In this document: positions 54,432 through 63,247 of the stretch, piece by piece
Position numbering within the stretch: position 1 is the stretch's first letter
How the letters are laid out: each line of letters starts with the position of its first letter
Assembly: GCF_000745125.1 (NCBI RefSeq)
Contig: NZ_JQNF01000010.1
Span: forward strand, 434,001-498,000
Direction: 5' to 3'
Length of the DNA stretch: 64,000 nucleotides
Origin: Carnobacterium jeotgali MS3
GTDB lineage: Bacteria; Bacillota; Bacilli; Lactobacillales; Carnobacteriaceae
Made by a program: the position numbers and the translations under genes
Notes under the pieces: model-generated
Seen by the model: the letters and a program-made list of their open reading frames with translations, nothing else
Told to the model about the DNA's origin: nothing
Database searches by the model: none

Positions 54432-54571
54432 TTTTCCATTGCCCCTTTCGCTACCAATTTTTTTACAACCTATCAGTTTTTGCAGAAACAGTCTCTACCT
54501 TTAGTATAGCGAAATCTTTATTTTTTAACAATCCATCTTAGAAAATGAATTATTGATTTTATTAGTTAAAA

Positions 54572-55990
54572 TTATAGACGAGTCAAGTCTTCTAGTATTT
54601 CAAAATGATTATTTTGTGTGACTTCTTTAAACCAATAACCAGATTTCTTGATGGTTTTCACTTGTGTATGAATATTATTAGCGATAAAACCATATCGATT
54701 ACGGTAAGCATTTTTCCATGACCAACAATCAATAGGAGTCCACAAATGGTAGCCAAAACAATTTGATCCCTCTTCTATTCCTTTCGCCAACCAATACAGA
54801 TGTTCTTGAATAAATTGGATTCGGTAATCATCTTCAATTACACCCTCTTCATTTAAATAACGTTCTTCTCTTGAAACACCCATTCCATTCTCCGATACGA
54901 ACCATGGAATATTGTCATAATTATCTCTGATATTTAGTGCAATATCATGTAATGCTTTAGGATAGATTTCCCAACCTTTATCTACATTCATTCGTCGTCC
55001 AGGCATCTCATAGTTATCAAAATATTTCGTCGGCATCCAATCTACAGCTAAACTATTTGAAGAGATACTTGGTTGTTTGACTCTGCTAGGATGATAGAAA
55101 TTGACACCAAGAACATCTATCGTGTTGGCTTTGATAATGCTCAATTCGTCATCAGTAGAATCCCACAACACACCGTCTTTTTCTAGAATACCCACTAATT
55201 CTTCAGGAAATTGTCCTTTTGTAGAAGCACCTAAAAACATATCATTCATCCATAAATTGGCAAAATGAGCTGCTGCTAGATCTTCTGGCGAATCTGTTGC
55301 TGGGTAAGAAGGGGTTAAATTTAAGATATTGCCTATTCTGCCCTTAGGATTTGTATTAATTTCGTGATAAGCCGCAATAGCTTTAGCAGAAGCTAGCGTG
55401 ATGTTATAGGCAACTTGTACCGCTTTTCTTCCATCAACGATATTAGGATAATGGAACTGATACAAGTATGCGCCATCCACAATGACTAATGGTTCATTAA
55501 ATGTAAACCAATCCTCTACACGATCACCAAACAACCTGAAACATTGTGCAGCAAATTTCGCAAACAAATCAACTACATGTTTTGATTCCCATCCACCGTG
55601 TTTCTCTTGCAATTCTACAGGCAGATCAAAATGCAACAAATTCATAACTGGTCTGATACCTTGTGCCAGACATTCATCAATGACTGCATTATAGAAACGC
55701 ACTGCATCTTCATTGACGGTTCCTTCTTCTAAGTCGTCTATCAAGCGAGACCATTGAATGGATGTACGAAAAGAGTTCAAACCAATCTCTTTCATCATCG
55801 CAATATCTTGTTTATAGCTGTTGTAAAAGTTAGAAGCGGTATCTGGTCCTACTTGATTGTAGAACGCTTCTGGCTCAATTTCATACCAATGATCAAACAC
55901 ATTTGCGTGTTGTTTGTTGAAACGCCCTTCACTTTGTGGACCAGATGTTGCGGCCCCCCACCAAAAATCTTTCGGAAATTCAATTTTCAT
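54572..55990 (-). CDS. GH1 glycosidase, non-phosphorylated substrate likely
   Basis: 472-residue family 1 hydrolase. Acid/base in FTFNEPLVI, nucleophile in VSENGMGV. The C-terminal specificity loop reads PIDCWSWKNAYRNRYGF: the Ser and Tyr of the phospho-type site are there, but the Lys is Asn and a Trp follows Ser, so 6-phospho specificity is doubtful. With an ABC importer delivering free oligosaccharides, beta-glucosidase/mannosidase activity is more likely. Starts 22 nt after the GH36 gene. Confidence 0.87.
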   Translation of the reverse strand: MKIEFPKDFWWGAATSGPQSEGRFNKQHANVFDHWYEIEPEAFYNQVGPDTASNFYNSYKQDIAMMKEIGLNSFRTSIQWSRLIDDLEEGTVNEDAVRFYNAVIDECLAQGIRPVMNLLHFDLPVELQEKHGGWESKHVVDLFAKFAAQCFRLFGDRVEDWFTFNEPLVIVDGAYLYQFHYPNIVDGRKAVQVAYNITLASAKAIAAYHEINTNPKGRIGNILNLTPSYPATDSPEDLAAAHFANLWMNDMFLGASTKGQFPEELVGILEKDGVLWDSTDDELSIIKANTIDVLGVNFYHPSRVKQPSISSNSLAVDWMPTKYFDNYEMPGRRMNVDKGWEIYPKALHDIALNIRDNYDNIPWFVSENGMGVSREERYLNEEGVIEDDYRIQFIQEHLYWLAKGIEEGSNCFGYHLWTPIDCWSWKNAYRNRYGFIANNIHTQVKTIKKSGYWFKEVTQNNHFEILEDLTRL

Positions 55991-56012
55991 TTCTTCTCAT
56001 CCTAACTATTGT

Positions 56013-58244
56013 CTATTTTTCTTTCAAGTGATAGATACGGCTCGCATAGTCTCCAGGCATATCGCGACTCCAATATTCATGAGCACGTCCGATATAATTT
56101 TCTCCCAATATCAATCCAGCTTGCATCAAATCATCACCATAACGGTCCACCTTGCCTTCATTGATTCGATACAACTTATCTTCTTTTAACCCCATTAATT
56201 GTATGCGTTCATACACAGGATTCGGTTTTGCTAACACTTGATATACACCAACTAAAGCTTCCGTTTGGTCAAGAGATACAACCATCCAGGCTGTTACATT
56301 TTCTTCAAATGGACTTTTCAAACGATAAAATGTCCCTTGATGGATTAACTGTTGCCATTCTTTTACTTGCTTGATTTGTTCTTTGATAATCTTTTTATCT
56401 GTCTCGTTTAACTTTGTACTATCTAGCTCATATCCAAAAGTTCCAAACGCTGCCACATCCCCACGCATTTTTAATGACGTCGTACGTGCAACCTGGTGAT
56501 TCGGTACTTCTGAGACATGGCTTCCAATGGCAGACAAAGGATAAATAAATGATGTTCCGTATTGGATCTTCAACCGCTCAACTGCATCAGTATCGTCACT
56601 CGTCCAGGTTTGTGGTGCATAATACAATAGACCAGGATCAAAACGTCCGCCACCTCCTGCACAGGATTCAATCAGTAATTCCGGATACTTCGCCAGAATT
56701 TTTTCATACAAAGCATAGACACCTAAAATATACCGATGCATCACTTCTCTTTGTTTTTCGGCAGGTAAATTTTGTGAGTAGGCTTCGGAAATGTAGCGGT
56801 TCATATCCCATTTTATATAATCAATCTCGTTACTGTTAAGTATCGCATCCATCTGATCAAAGATATTCTCCACAACTTCTGGGCGAGAAAAGTCTAATAC
56901 ATATTGATTTCTTCCATGAGAAATGTTTTTTTCTGGATGCCCGATGACCCATTCTGGGTGAGCATCATGAATCGGTGTCCCAACAGATACCATTTCAGGC
57001 TCGAACCAAAGACCAAATTTCAAGTCCATTGCATGTATTTTTTGAGCTAATCCCAGAATTCCATTAGGCAACTTTTCTTTATCTACTGCCCAGTTTCCTA
57101 ACGAACTAGAGTCATCATCACGTTTTCCAAACCAGCCATCATCTAATACGAAAAGATCAATACCTAAGGACTTCGCATCTCCAGCTATTTCTAAGATTTT
57201 TGTTTCATCAAAATCAAAGTAAGTAGCTTCCCAGTTGTTGATAAGAATCGGTCTTTCCCGTTTTGCCCACTTGGGATTAATCAATTGTTCTCGATACAAT
57301 GTATGGAAGGTTTGACTCATTCCATTTAACCCTTTATCACTGTAAACCATTACGGCTTCTGGTGTGGTAAAGGTTTCTCTAGCGCTTAGCTTCCACTCAA
57401 AATGATGAGGATTAATCCCCATCATTGCGCGTGTCACATCATACGTATCGACCTCAACTTGAGCTAAGAAATTCCCACTGTAGACAAAACTGAAACCAAA
57501 TACCTCTCCTCTGTGTTCAGTTGCATCTTTTTTGGCAAGTGCAAAAAAGGGATTATGAGCATGACTACTAGCTCCTCGTGTACTAGAAATATTTTGTACT
57601 CCTGTAATCAGCGCTTTTCTCTCTACTTGTGCTTCTCGAGCCCAAGCACCATGCAAATGAACAAAGTCATAGTCTGCAGTTGGGAAATCGATGTTTAAAC
57701 TCATCAAACGTTCAACTCTAACGGAATGTGTTCCTTGGTTTTCCAACATTGCATGCCTTGTTATGACACTCAATTCATGAAACACAGTGTAAGAAAGAGT
57801 CAACATTACATCAGAATAATGATCTTTCAATTGGATTTCTAATGTAGTCGCTTCATTTGAAGTAGCAAAGGTTGAAGGCATCCCTTCAATTTTTTTCTTT
57901 CCTTCTACAACTGAATAGGCTTGATACTCGAAGTGACTGATGTGATCTCCATCTGGGTAACGAAGTTCAATAGCTGGATAGCGAAAGTCCGTTGTCCCGT
58001 ATGCCGGCATTTCTTGTTTAATATGCTCCAAGGACGTCGTATAATTATCGACCTTTAAATTGTTTGATGGTCGCACTTCCCGTTCAATCAAATGAGCAAA
58101 TGAATTGCGGTGTCGGATAGCTTTTCCAACGTATAATTGTTCCAACACGTTTGTCTCTTCCATAACCCGAAATAGATAACTTATTTTCCCATTTGTAAGA
58201 TGAAACTCTTTTGTATCTTCATTGACAAGAACATAGTTAGTCAT
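56013..58244 (-). CDS. GH36 alpha-galactosidase
   Basis: 743 residues, full-length GH36 (RafA/AgaN type, no signal peptide). Catalytic nucleophile Asp in YIKWDMNRYISEAYS, acid/base Asp in the SDDTDAVERL segment after SCAGGGGRFDPGLL; FVLDDGWFG is the conserved substrate loop. It removes alpha-1,6-galactose from raffinose-type or galactomanno-oligosaccharides in the cytoplasm. Part of the contiguous ABC-GH operon. Confidence 0.94.
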   Translation of the reverse strand: MTNYVLVNEDTKEFHLTNGKISYLFRVMEETNVLEQLYVGKAIRHRNSFAHLIEREVRPSNNLKVDNYTTSLEHIKQEMPAYGTTDFRYPAIELRYPDGDHISHFEYQAYSVVEGKKKIEGMPSTFATSNEATTLEIQLKDHYSDVMLTLSYTVFHELSVITRHAMLENQGTHSVRVERLMSLNIDFPTADYDFVHLHGAWAREAQVERKALITGVQNISSTRGASSHAHNPFFALAKKDATEHRGEVFGFSFVYSGNFLAQVEVDTYDVTRAMMGINPHHFEWKLSARETFTTPEAVMVYSDKGLNGMSQTFHTLYREQLINPKWAKRERPILINNWEATYFDFDETKILEIAGDAKSLGIDLFVLDDGWFGKRDDDSSSLGNWAVDKEKLPNGILGLAQKIHAMDLKFGLWFEPEMVSVGTPIHDAHPEWVIGHPEKNISHGRNQYVLDFSRPEVVENIFDQMDAILNSNEIDYIKWDMNRYISEAYSQNLPAEKQREVMHRYILGVYALYEKILAKYPELLIESCAGGGGRFDPGLLYYAPQTWTSDDTDAVERLKIQYGTSFIYPLSAIGSHVSEVPNHQVARTTSLKMRGDVAAFGTFGYELDSTKLNETDKKIIKEQIKQVKEWQQLIHQGTFYRLKSPFEENVTAWMVVSLDQTEALVGVYQVLAKPNPVYERIQLMGLKEDKLYRINEGKVDRYGDDLMQAGLILGENYIGRAHEYWSRDMPGDYASRIYHLKEK

Positions 58245-58299
58245 ACTGTACTCCTTTAATTCATTTTTAGAGGTAATCTCTTATTAGCAAAGTTTAATA

Positions 58300-58914
58300 T
58301 TATCGTTCATTTGCCTTTACGTGTAATCCTTTTTGAACCATCATCCAATAAAGACTAGGAACCAAAAAGACAAATAGTACTAAGTTAAAGTAGGCTATGC
58401 CCATTGAACTCCATGTCAGCATTAAAACAAACAAACTTTTGAATGGATTACGAATCATGTAGTCCAACGTATAGGCATAGAACCATTTTCCGTCATATGG
58501 CCCTTGTTTATACTCATATAAGGCAATCGCTAGCACTAAAAAAGTATGGTAAAGAGAGAATAACGTCAAAATGGTTACTACTAAGAAAATACTTATACTA
58601 TGCAAATAACCCATATAAAGACCTAATAGACTGGCTAAACACATACTTAACAATATTGTCCATACAAATGATAGTACTTTATCAAAAGGGATATTCTTTC
58701 TTGTTTTTTTTGCTCTATCTTGCTCAGCAAATTTATCAATTGGAACAAGAACGACTCTTTCTTGTAAAAAAGACAGTGCACTTCTTGCTGCATCTGCAAA
58801 ACCATAAATGAGACCCGAACGTATGAGTTTGCCCCAATAACGGACAGATCCGATGACAAACAGATGGGTCATCTCAATAGATCGAATCAATTTGGGGGCT
58901 TTTTTCATCTTCAT
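58300..58914 (-). CDS. YesL-family (DUF624) membrane protein
   Basis: 204 residues with about five hydrophobic segments. YesL proteins recur in CUT1 sugar operons of Firmicutes; their role is not established. RBS AGAGAGGAAG. It sits between the permease and alpha-galactosidase genes with gaps of 23 and 55 nt. Confidence 0.85.
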   Translation of the reverse strand: MKMKKAPKLIRSIEMTHLFVIGSVRYWGKLIRSGLIYGFADAARSALSFLQERVVLVPIDKFAEQDRAKKTRKNIPFDKVLSFVWTILLSMCLASLLGLYMGYLHSISIFLVVTILTLFSLYHTFLVLAIALYEYKQGPYDGKWFYAYTLDYMIRNPFKSLFVLMLTWSSMGIAYFNLVLFVFLVPSLYWMMVQKGLHVKANER

Positions 58915-58937
58915 TCTTCCTCTCTAAAGTTAATTGT

Positions 58938-59798
58938 TTATTTTACTGAACCGGCTACACCGTTATAAATATATTTTTGCAATGAAAGGAACACAATTAG
59001 AATTGGTATAATAACAATCATGACACCAGCTAGAATTACTGGCCAATTGGTTCCATAAGGTCCTTTAAATGCGAATAATGCTGTTGAAATAACTTTTAAT
59101 TCTCGTCCTGGCATGTAAAGGAACGGATTGTAGAAATCATTATAGACACCAACTCCGCTAATAATAAGCATCGTTACAATTGGTGCTTTTAAGTTTGGTA
59201 AAATGATTTTCCAGAAAATTTGGAAATAAGATGCTCCATCTAAAATAGCCGATTCGTCTAATGAAATAGGAATCTCATCTAGATACTGCATAAAGATGTA
59301 AAGTGCAATAACATCTGTTCCTAAGTTTAAGACGATAACTGACCAAATCGTATTGAACAATCCTAATCCTTCAATAATTTGGAACGTTGCAACTTGACTT
59401 GTGATTCCTGGAATCAACATAGCTGTCATGAACAACGTTAGGATGATTTTCTTAAAACGGAAATCAAAACGATTCATCGCATAAGCAAACATTGATCCTA
59501 ATGTTAACTTTCCAACCATACTAACAACAAAAATAAATAACGTATTCTTAAATCCTGTTAGCATTTGACCATCAACAAAAGCCGTAATGTAATTGGTAAA
59601 GTCTAATTTTTGAGGCAATGCTAAAACTCCTGATGACAAAAACTCCTCATTAGACTTAAATGAACCAATTAACACCACTAATATTGGCAATAATGCTACT
59701 ATGACCCCTAAAGAAAGGACTACATATTTGAATACACTTCCAAATGAAAATTGGATTTTCTTTTTTTTCTTTTTATATCTTACTTCTGTTAGTTCCAT
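58938..59798 (-). CDS. CUT1 sugar ABC transporter permease (MalG-like)
   Basis: 286 residues, six helices, EAA loop in DESAILDGASYFQIFWKIILP. N-terminal lysine-rich cytoplasmic start followed by TM1. It pairs with the upstream permease (3-nt gap). No ATPase gene is in the operon, so a shared MsmX-type ATPase is expected. Confidence 0.92.
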   Translation of the reverse strand: MELTEVRYKKKKKKIQFSFGSVFKYVVLSLGVIVALLPILVVLIGSFKSNEEFLSSGVLALPQKLDFTNYITAFVDGQMLTGFKNTLFIFVVSMVGKLTLGSMFAYAMNRFDFRFKKIILTLFMTAMLIPGITSQVATFQIIEGLGLFNTIWSVIVLNLGTDVIALYIFMQYLDEIPISLDESAILDGASYFQIFWKIILPNLKAPIVTMLIISGVGVYNDFYNPFLYMPGRELKVISTALFAFKGPYGTNWPVILAGVMIVIIPILIVFLSLQKYIYNGVAGSVK

Positions 59799-59801
59799 GT
59801 C

Positions 59802-60680
59802 CTACCTCTTTTCTCGTATGGCTAAACGTTGGATTACAGTAACAACAATCACGATCAACAAAAGAATGATTCCCATTGCAGAAGCCAAACCAGTCTTATT
59901 GTACTTAAAGGCTGTTGAAATCGTTTGAATGACAAATGTCGTTGTTCCGTTAGAACCGCCTGTCATAATATAAGGAATATCGAATACGCTTAATGAGCCG
60001 CTGATTCCTAAAATGATATTTAAAAAGATAATGTTTTTTATACTCGGGACAATAATATAAAGAAATTTATCCCATTGACTGGCTCCATCAATATCTGCTG
60101 CTTCATAGATTTCAGGATTGACTGATTGGATGGCACCTAAGAAAATTAAGAAGTTAAAACCGGTATATCGCCAAACTGAAGTAAACGCTAAAGCAATATT
60201 ATTGATTGAACGATCCCCTAACCAAAGACGAATTTGCCCATCTAACCCTAAGAATGACAAGACCGTATCTAACGTACCTCCACCTTTGTAGAAGTATAGA
60301 AAGATAAATCCAATAGCTACACCATTTAATAGATAAGGGAAAAATAGAACTCCTTTCCAAAAATTAGCGAATTTCACTTTGAATGACAACAACGTTGCAA
60401 ATAATAGCGCAATACCTAATTGGAAAAATGTAGCGATGAAGTAATACAAACTCGTTTTAAAAACAGCAAAATAATTTGGATTTGTCAAAACCGTTCGATA
60501 ATTGTCTGCTCCAACAAATTTTGGATTAGGCGTGATTCCATTCCAATCGGTCAAACTGTACTGGAACATTTTTATTAACGGATAATAAGAAAACAACAGC
60601 AGTAAAGCAACTGGAATGATAGTAAATAAGAAAATGAGCAACTTTTTTTCTGTATTTTGATTTAACTTTATTTTATGCAC
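59802..60680 (-). CDS. CUT1 sugar ABC transporter permease (MalF-like)
   Basis: 292 residues, six helices, EAA loop YEAADIDGASQWDKFLYIIVP. A GTG start (VHKIKLNQN) is chosen because GGAGGGG lies 6 nt upstream; the ATG five codons earlier overlaps that RBS. Forms the transmembrane pore with the next permease. Confidence 0.9.
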   Translation of the reverse strand: MHKIKLNQNTEKKLLIFLFTIIPVALLLLFSYYPLIKMFQYSLTDWNGITPNPKFVGADNYRTVLTNPNYFAVFKTSLYYFIATFFQLGIALLFATLLSFKVKFANFWKGVLFFPYLLNGVAIGFIFLYFYKGGGTLDTVLSFLGLDGQIRLWLGDRSINNIALAFTSVWRYTGFNFLIFLGAIQSVNPEIYEAADIDGASQWDKFLYIIVPSIKNIIFLNIILGISGSLSVFDIPYIMTGGSNGTTTFVIQTISTAFKYNKTGLASAMGIILLLIVIVVTVIQRLAIREKR

Positions 60681-60704
60681 AGGATACCCCTCCATTAATA
60701 AATC

Positions 60705-60731
60705 GAGCGTCCCAACGAAACCGGGACGCTC
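60705..60731 (-). other. intergenic hairpin between binding-protein and permease genes
   Basis: Perfect stem GAGCGTCCC/GGGACGCTC with a 9-nt loop and no full T tract (GATTTATT on the minus strand). Such hairpins often stabilise the upstream binding-protein mRNA, or partly terminate, giving more binding protein than permease. Confidence 0.6.
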
Positions 60732-60742
60732 CTTTCACTCAA

Positions 60743-62065
60743 TTAATTGTTGCCAACTGTTTTGATTGCATCAGCCCAACGTGTATTAAATTCTTTCATA
60801 ATATCTTCAAATGATTCATCTGAATTTCCTATACCAGCATCAATAATGCGTTGTTTTTCTAAATCAGTAGAGCCTACGCCTAATTCAGACATATTATTAA
60901 CATCTGGAAATAGTGATTCTTTTCCTTCAGGTGCTGGGTTTTCTTCTAATAAGATAACACCTGCATCTTGGCTAGCTTGTAACGCTGATGGATAATCTCC
61001 ACCTATTACAGCTGGCAATCCACCATTATCTACCGCATAATCAGATTCATTCACTAACCAGTCTAATAACGTACGTGCAGCTTCTTTATGTTCACTGTTC
61101 ACATTAATAGCTAAGTTATAGTCTCCACCAATACCCATATATTGTTTACCATCTTCAGCTGTGGTTGGGAAAGTTTGGAATGTGATATTTTCTGAATTTT
61201 CTGGAACGATATCTTGAATTTGTGGTACAGCCCAGCTTCCTAAAACCATGACCCCGATTTTGCCGTTTGCCATATCCACTTTAGATTGTTCCCAGTCAGA
61301 TGTTGTTGGGTCTGCTTCAATCAATTTTTTATTTGCTACTTGATACAATGTGTCATAAATCGTATACATTGTATCGCCTTTTTCAAATGGTGCAGGATCT
61401 TGAGCTAATTTTGTTGTTACATCTGGATCACCAGAAACTCCTGTACGTGTGAAGTCCCAGTTTGATAATGTCCACCCTGCAGCATAGTTTGTGTATAGCG
61501 GCGTTACATCAGGTGTTTTTTCTTTGATTGTTTCTAAAGCAGCAATGAAGTCTTCTTGTGTTTTAGGGAACTCATTGATCCCAGCATCTTTGAATACTTG
61601 CATGTTTACAACCATACCAGTTGCATTCATTTGTGATGGAATACCATATTGAACGCCTTCGAATGAACGGTCATTCAGTCCCATATATGTTTTGCTTAAC
61701 TCTTCTTTGTCTCCTAATGGTTCAAAGAATAATTCAAAATCTTGTGGTGCAATATCAGCCGGTAGCATCAATAAATCTCCGTATTCTTTTGTATTCATAC
61801 GTGTTTTCATTTGTCCTGCATAATCGGTAATGGTTTCAATTTTCACTTTGATATCGGGATTTTCCTTATTGAACTCTGCTATGTAGTCATCCCATTTGCC
61901 ATTCGTTTCCCAGTCTGTCTTATGGTTGATGAACGTAATGGTTTCAACACCATCTGCTGCGTCAGTTTCCTTTGTACTTTCTCCCCCACATGCAGCTAAT
62001 CCTACAACAGACGCGATTGCCAAACTTGCTAAACCAACTTTACTAAAAACGGAATTTCTTTTCAT
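60743..62065 (-). CDS. CUT1 sugar-binding lipoprotein
   Basis: 440-residue extracellular solute-binding protein (family 1). Signal peptide ending VVGLAAC, lipidated Cys26. Mature part shows two-lobed periplasmic-binding-protein features (TKEYGDLLMLP, GKIGVMVLGSWAVPQ). ATG 62065 behind AGGAGG, with a GTG one codon earlier as alternative. Captures oligosaccharides for the two permeases. Confidence 0.93.
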   Translation of the reverse strand: MKRNSVFSKVGLASLAIASVVGLAACGGESTKETDAADGVETITFINHKTDWETNGKWDDYIAEFNKENPDIKVKIETITDYAGQMKTRMNTKEYGDLLMLPADIAPQDFELFFEPLGDKEELSKTYMGLNDRSFEGVQYGIPSQMNATGMVVNMQVFKDAGINEFPKTQEDFIAALETIKEKTPDVTPLYTNYAAGWTLSNWDFTRTGVSGDPDVTTKLAQDPAPFEKGDTMYTIYDTLYQVANKKLIEADPTTSDWEQSKVDMANGKIGVMVLGSWAVPQIQDIVPENSENITFQTFPTTAEDGKQYMGIGGDYNLAINVNSEHKEAARTLLDWLVNESDYAVDNGGLPAVIGGDYPSALQASQDAGVILLEENPAPEGKESLFPDVNNMSELGVGSTDLEKQRIIDAGIGNSDESFEDIMKEFNTRWADAIKTVGNN

Positions 62066-62095
62066 CACTATATCCTCCTCAAAATGTTTTAATTC

Positions 62096-62109
62096 AGTAA
62101 GCGTTTACA
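62096..62109 (-). promoter_or_regulatory. candidate cre site upstream of the binding-protein gene
   Basis: TGTAAACGCTTACT on the minus strand matches 13 of 14 positions of the CcpA cre consensus, 31 nt before the start codon. Catabolite repression of the operon is likely. Confidence 0.7.
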
Positions 62110-62135
62110 AAACATATGTTAGCATTTTTAAAACT

Positions 62136-62151
62136 AAATGTATATACTTTT
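62136..62151. promoter_or_regulatory. candidate operator motif (copy 1)
   Basis: AAATGTATATACTTTT, with palindromic core GTATATAC. A similar motif occurs before the GH113 gene, so both may be targets of the locus GntR regulator (inference). Confidence 0.35.
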
Positions 62152-62163
62152 AATCAAATTTTT

Positions 62164-63093
62164 TTATTTTTTTTCGAAATATGATTGGATGGTTGATTCT
62201 GCAGGCTTCCCGTATACTGCATAATCTTGGTTTGCATCTGATTGGCGAATGGGGTATAGCTTAGCCTTCCAATCCCATAGTCCAAATCCTCCTATCCATT
62301 CATATTTATCGGTTTGGCGAAACATCTCGTCATACCATTCTTTTTGTTCAAAAAGATCCACTGATCCTTCTAATTCCCAGTTATTTGGTAACCATTTTGA
62401 GCCTGTACGACTGGCGCATCCTGCCTCGCAGAAAAAGAATGGTTTTTGTTCTTTTTCTACTACTTTTTCAATTCGTTTTAGTTCTTGTTCCCATTTATCA
62501 ATAGGGTAATACCCCGACGAGGAAAGAACATCGACTGCATCCCACCATGTTAAGTTATCTTCTTGATATTTGTCGCAATTGTAGGTAATCAATCCAGTAT
62601 AGGCATTCCTTACGTTTGAAATAACCTCACGCCATTCTTTTTCTCGGCGATCACTATTTACCAGCTCACATCCTACTACAAAGAGTTCACAAGCAGTTTC
62701 TTCGGCAATTTTTGCATAGTGAGTAATGAATTCTGTATATGCACTAAACCATTCTGACCATTTTGGTTCGCAAGGTACATCATGATCAAAAAAGTTAATA
62801 TGCGCGCGCCACATACCGTCTGCTATATTTACCATTGGTTTTAAAATAACTTTCAATCCTATTTCTTGTGCAAATACAATCATTTTTCGAACTTCTTGAT
62901 CACTTAATACAGTCTCTGATTGCCAATCAATTTGGGTTGCATGTATGGTTGCTTGATCTACGACAACTGTAAGAATTACGTGCGTTGCCGCACAACGTTC
63001 TTGCAATAACCGCAACGATTCAAACGCTTCTTGTGACTCCCATTCTCCACGTTGGCTCATATAACCAAACGTTACTCCCTTAATAAATTCCAT
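62164..63093 (-). CDS. GH113-like cytoplasmic glycosidase (beta-mannanase type)
   Basis: 309 residues, TIM-barrel hydrolase without signal peptide. The catalytic pair fits GH113: acid/base Glu143 in VVGCELVNSD and nucleophile Glu223 in FFFCEAGCAS; IADGMWRAHINF and WIGGFGLWDWKAKLY match substrate-loop positions. The known GH113 enzyme AaManA hydrolyses beta-1,4-mannan. Substrate here fits imported (galacto)manno-oligosaccharides but other beta-glycans are possible. Upstream of the ABC genes by ~100 nt. Confidence 0.8.
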   Translation of the reverse strand: MEFIKGVTFGYMSQRGEWESQEAFESLRLLQERCAATHVILTVVVDQATIHATQIDWQSETVLSDQEVRKMIVFAQEIGLKVILKPMVNIADGMWRAHINFFDHDVPCEPKWSEWFSAYTEFITHYAKIAEETACELFVVGCELVNSDRREKEWREVISNVRNAYTGLITYNCDKYQEDNLTWWDAVDVLSSSGYYPIDKWEQELKRIEKVVEKEQKPFFFCEAGCASRTGSKWLPNNWELEGSVDLFEQKEWYDEMFRQTDKYEWIGGFGLWDWKAKLYPIRQSDANQDYAVYGKPAESTIQSYFEKK

Positions 63094-63127
63094 AATTTCC
63101 TCCTTTTATGTATTGACTTTTTAAAAC

Positions 63128-63160
63128 AAAAGTATATATTTATTTGTGTATACGTTACCA
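63128..63160 (-). promoter_or_regulatory. candidate operator motif (copy 2) and weak cre-like site upstream of GH113
   Basis: 63128-63141 read on the minus strand is AAATATATACTTTT, sharing TATATACTTTT with copy 1. Next to it TGTATACGTTACCA (63147-63160) matches 12 of 14 cre positions. Both lie 35-70 nt before the GH113 start. Confidence 0.4.
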
Positions 63161-63247
63161 TTATTATTAATCAATCTATTTAATTTGTAAAGAATAAACG
63201 AGTTAACCGTTCTAAAATAAAATTTTTAGTACCTAAAGGAGACTTTT

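Noticed and set aside
58443-58811. 122-codon open frame antisense to the YesL gene
   Set aside because: Shadow of the DUF624 gene, which has a normal RBS and operon position.
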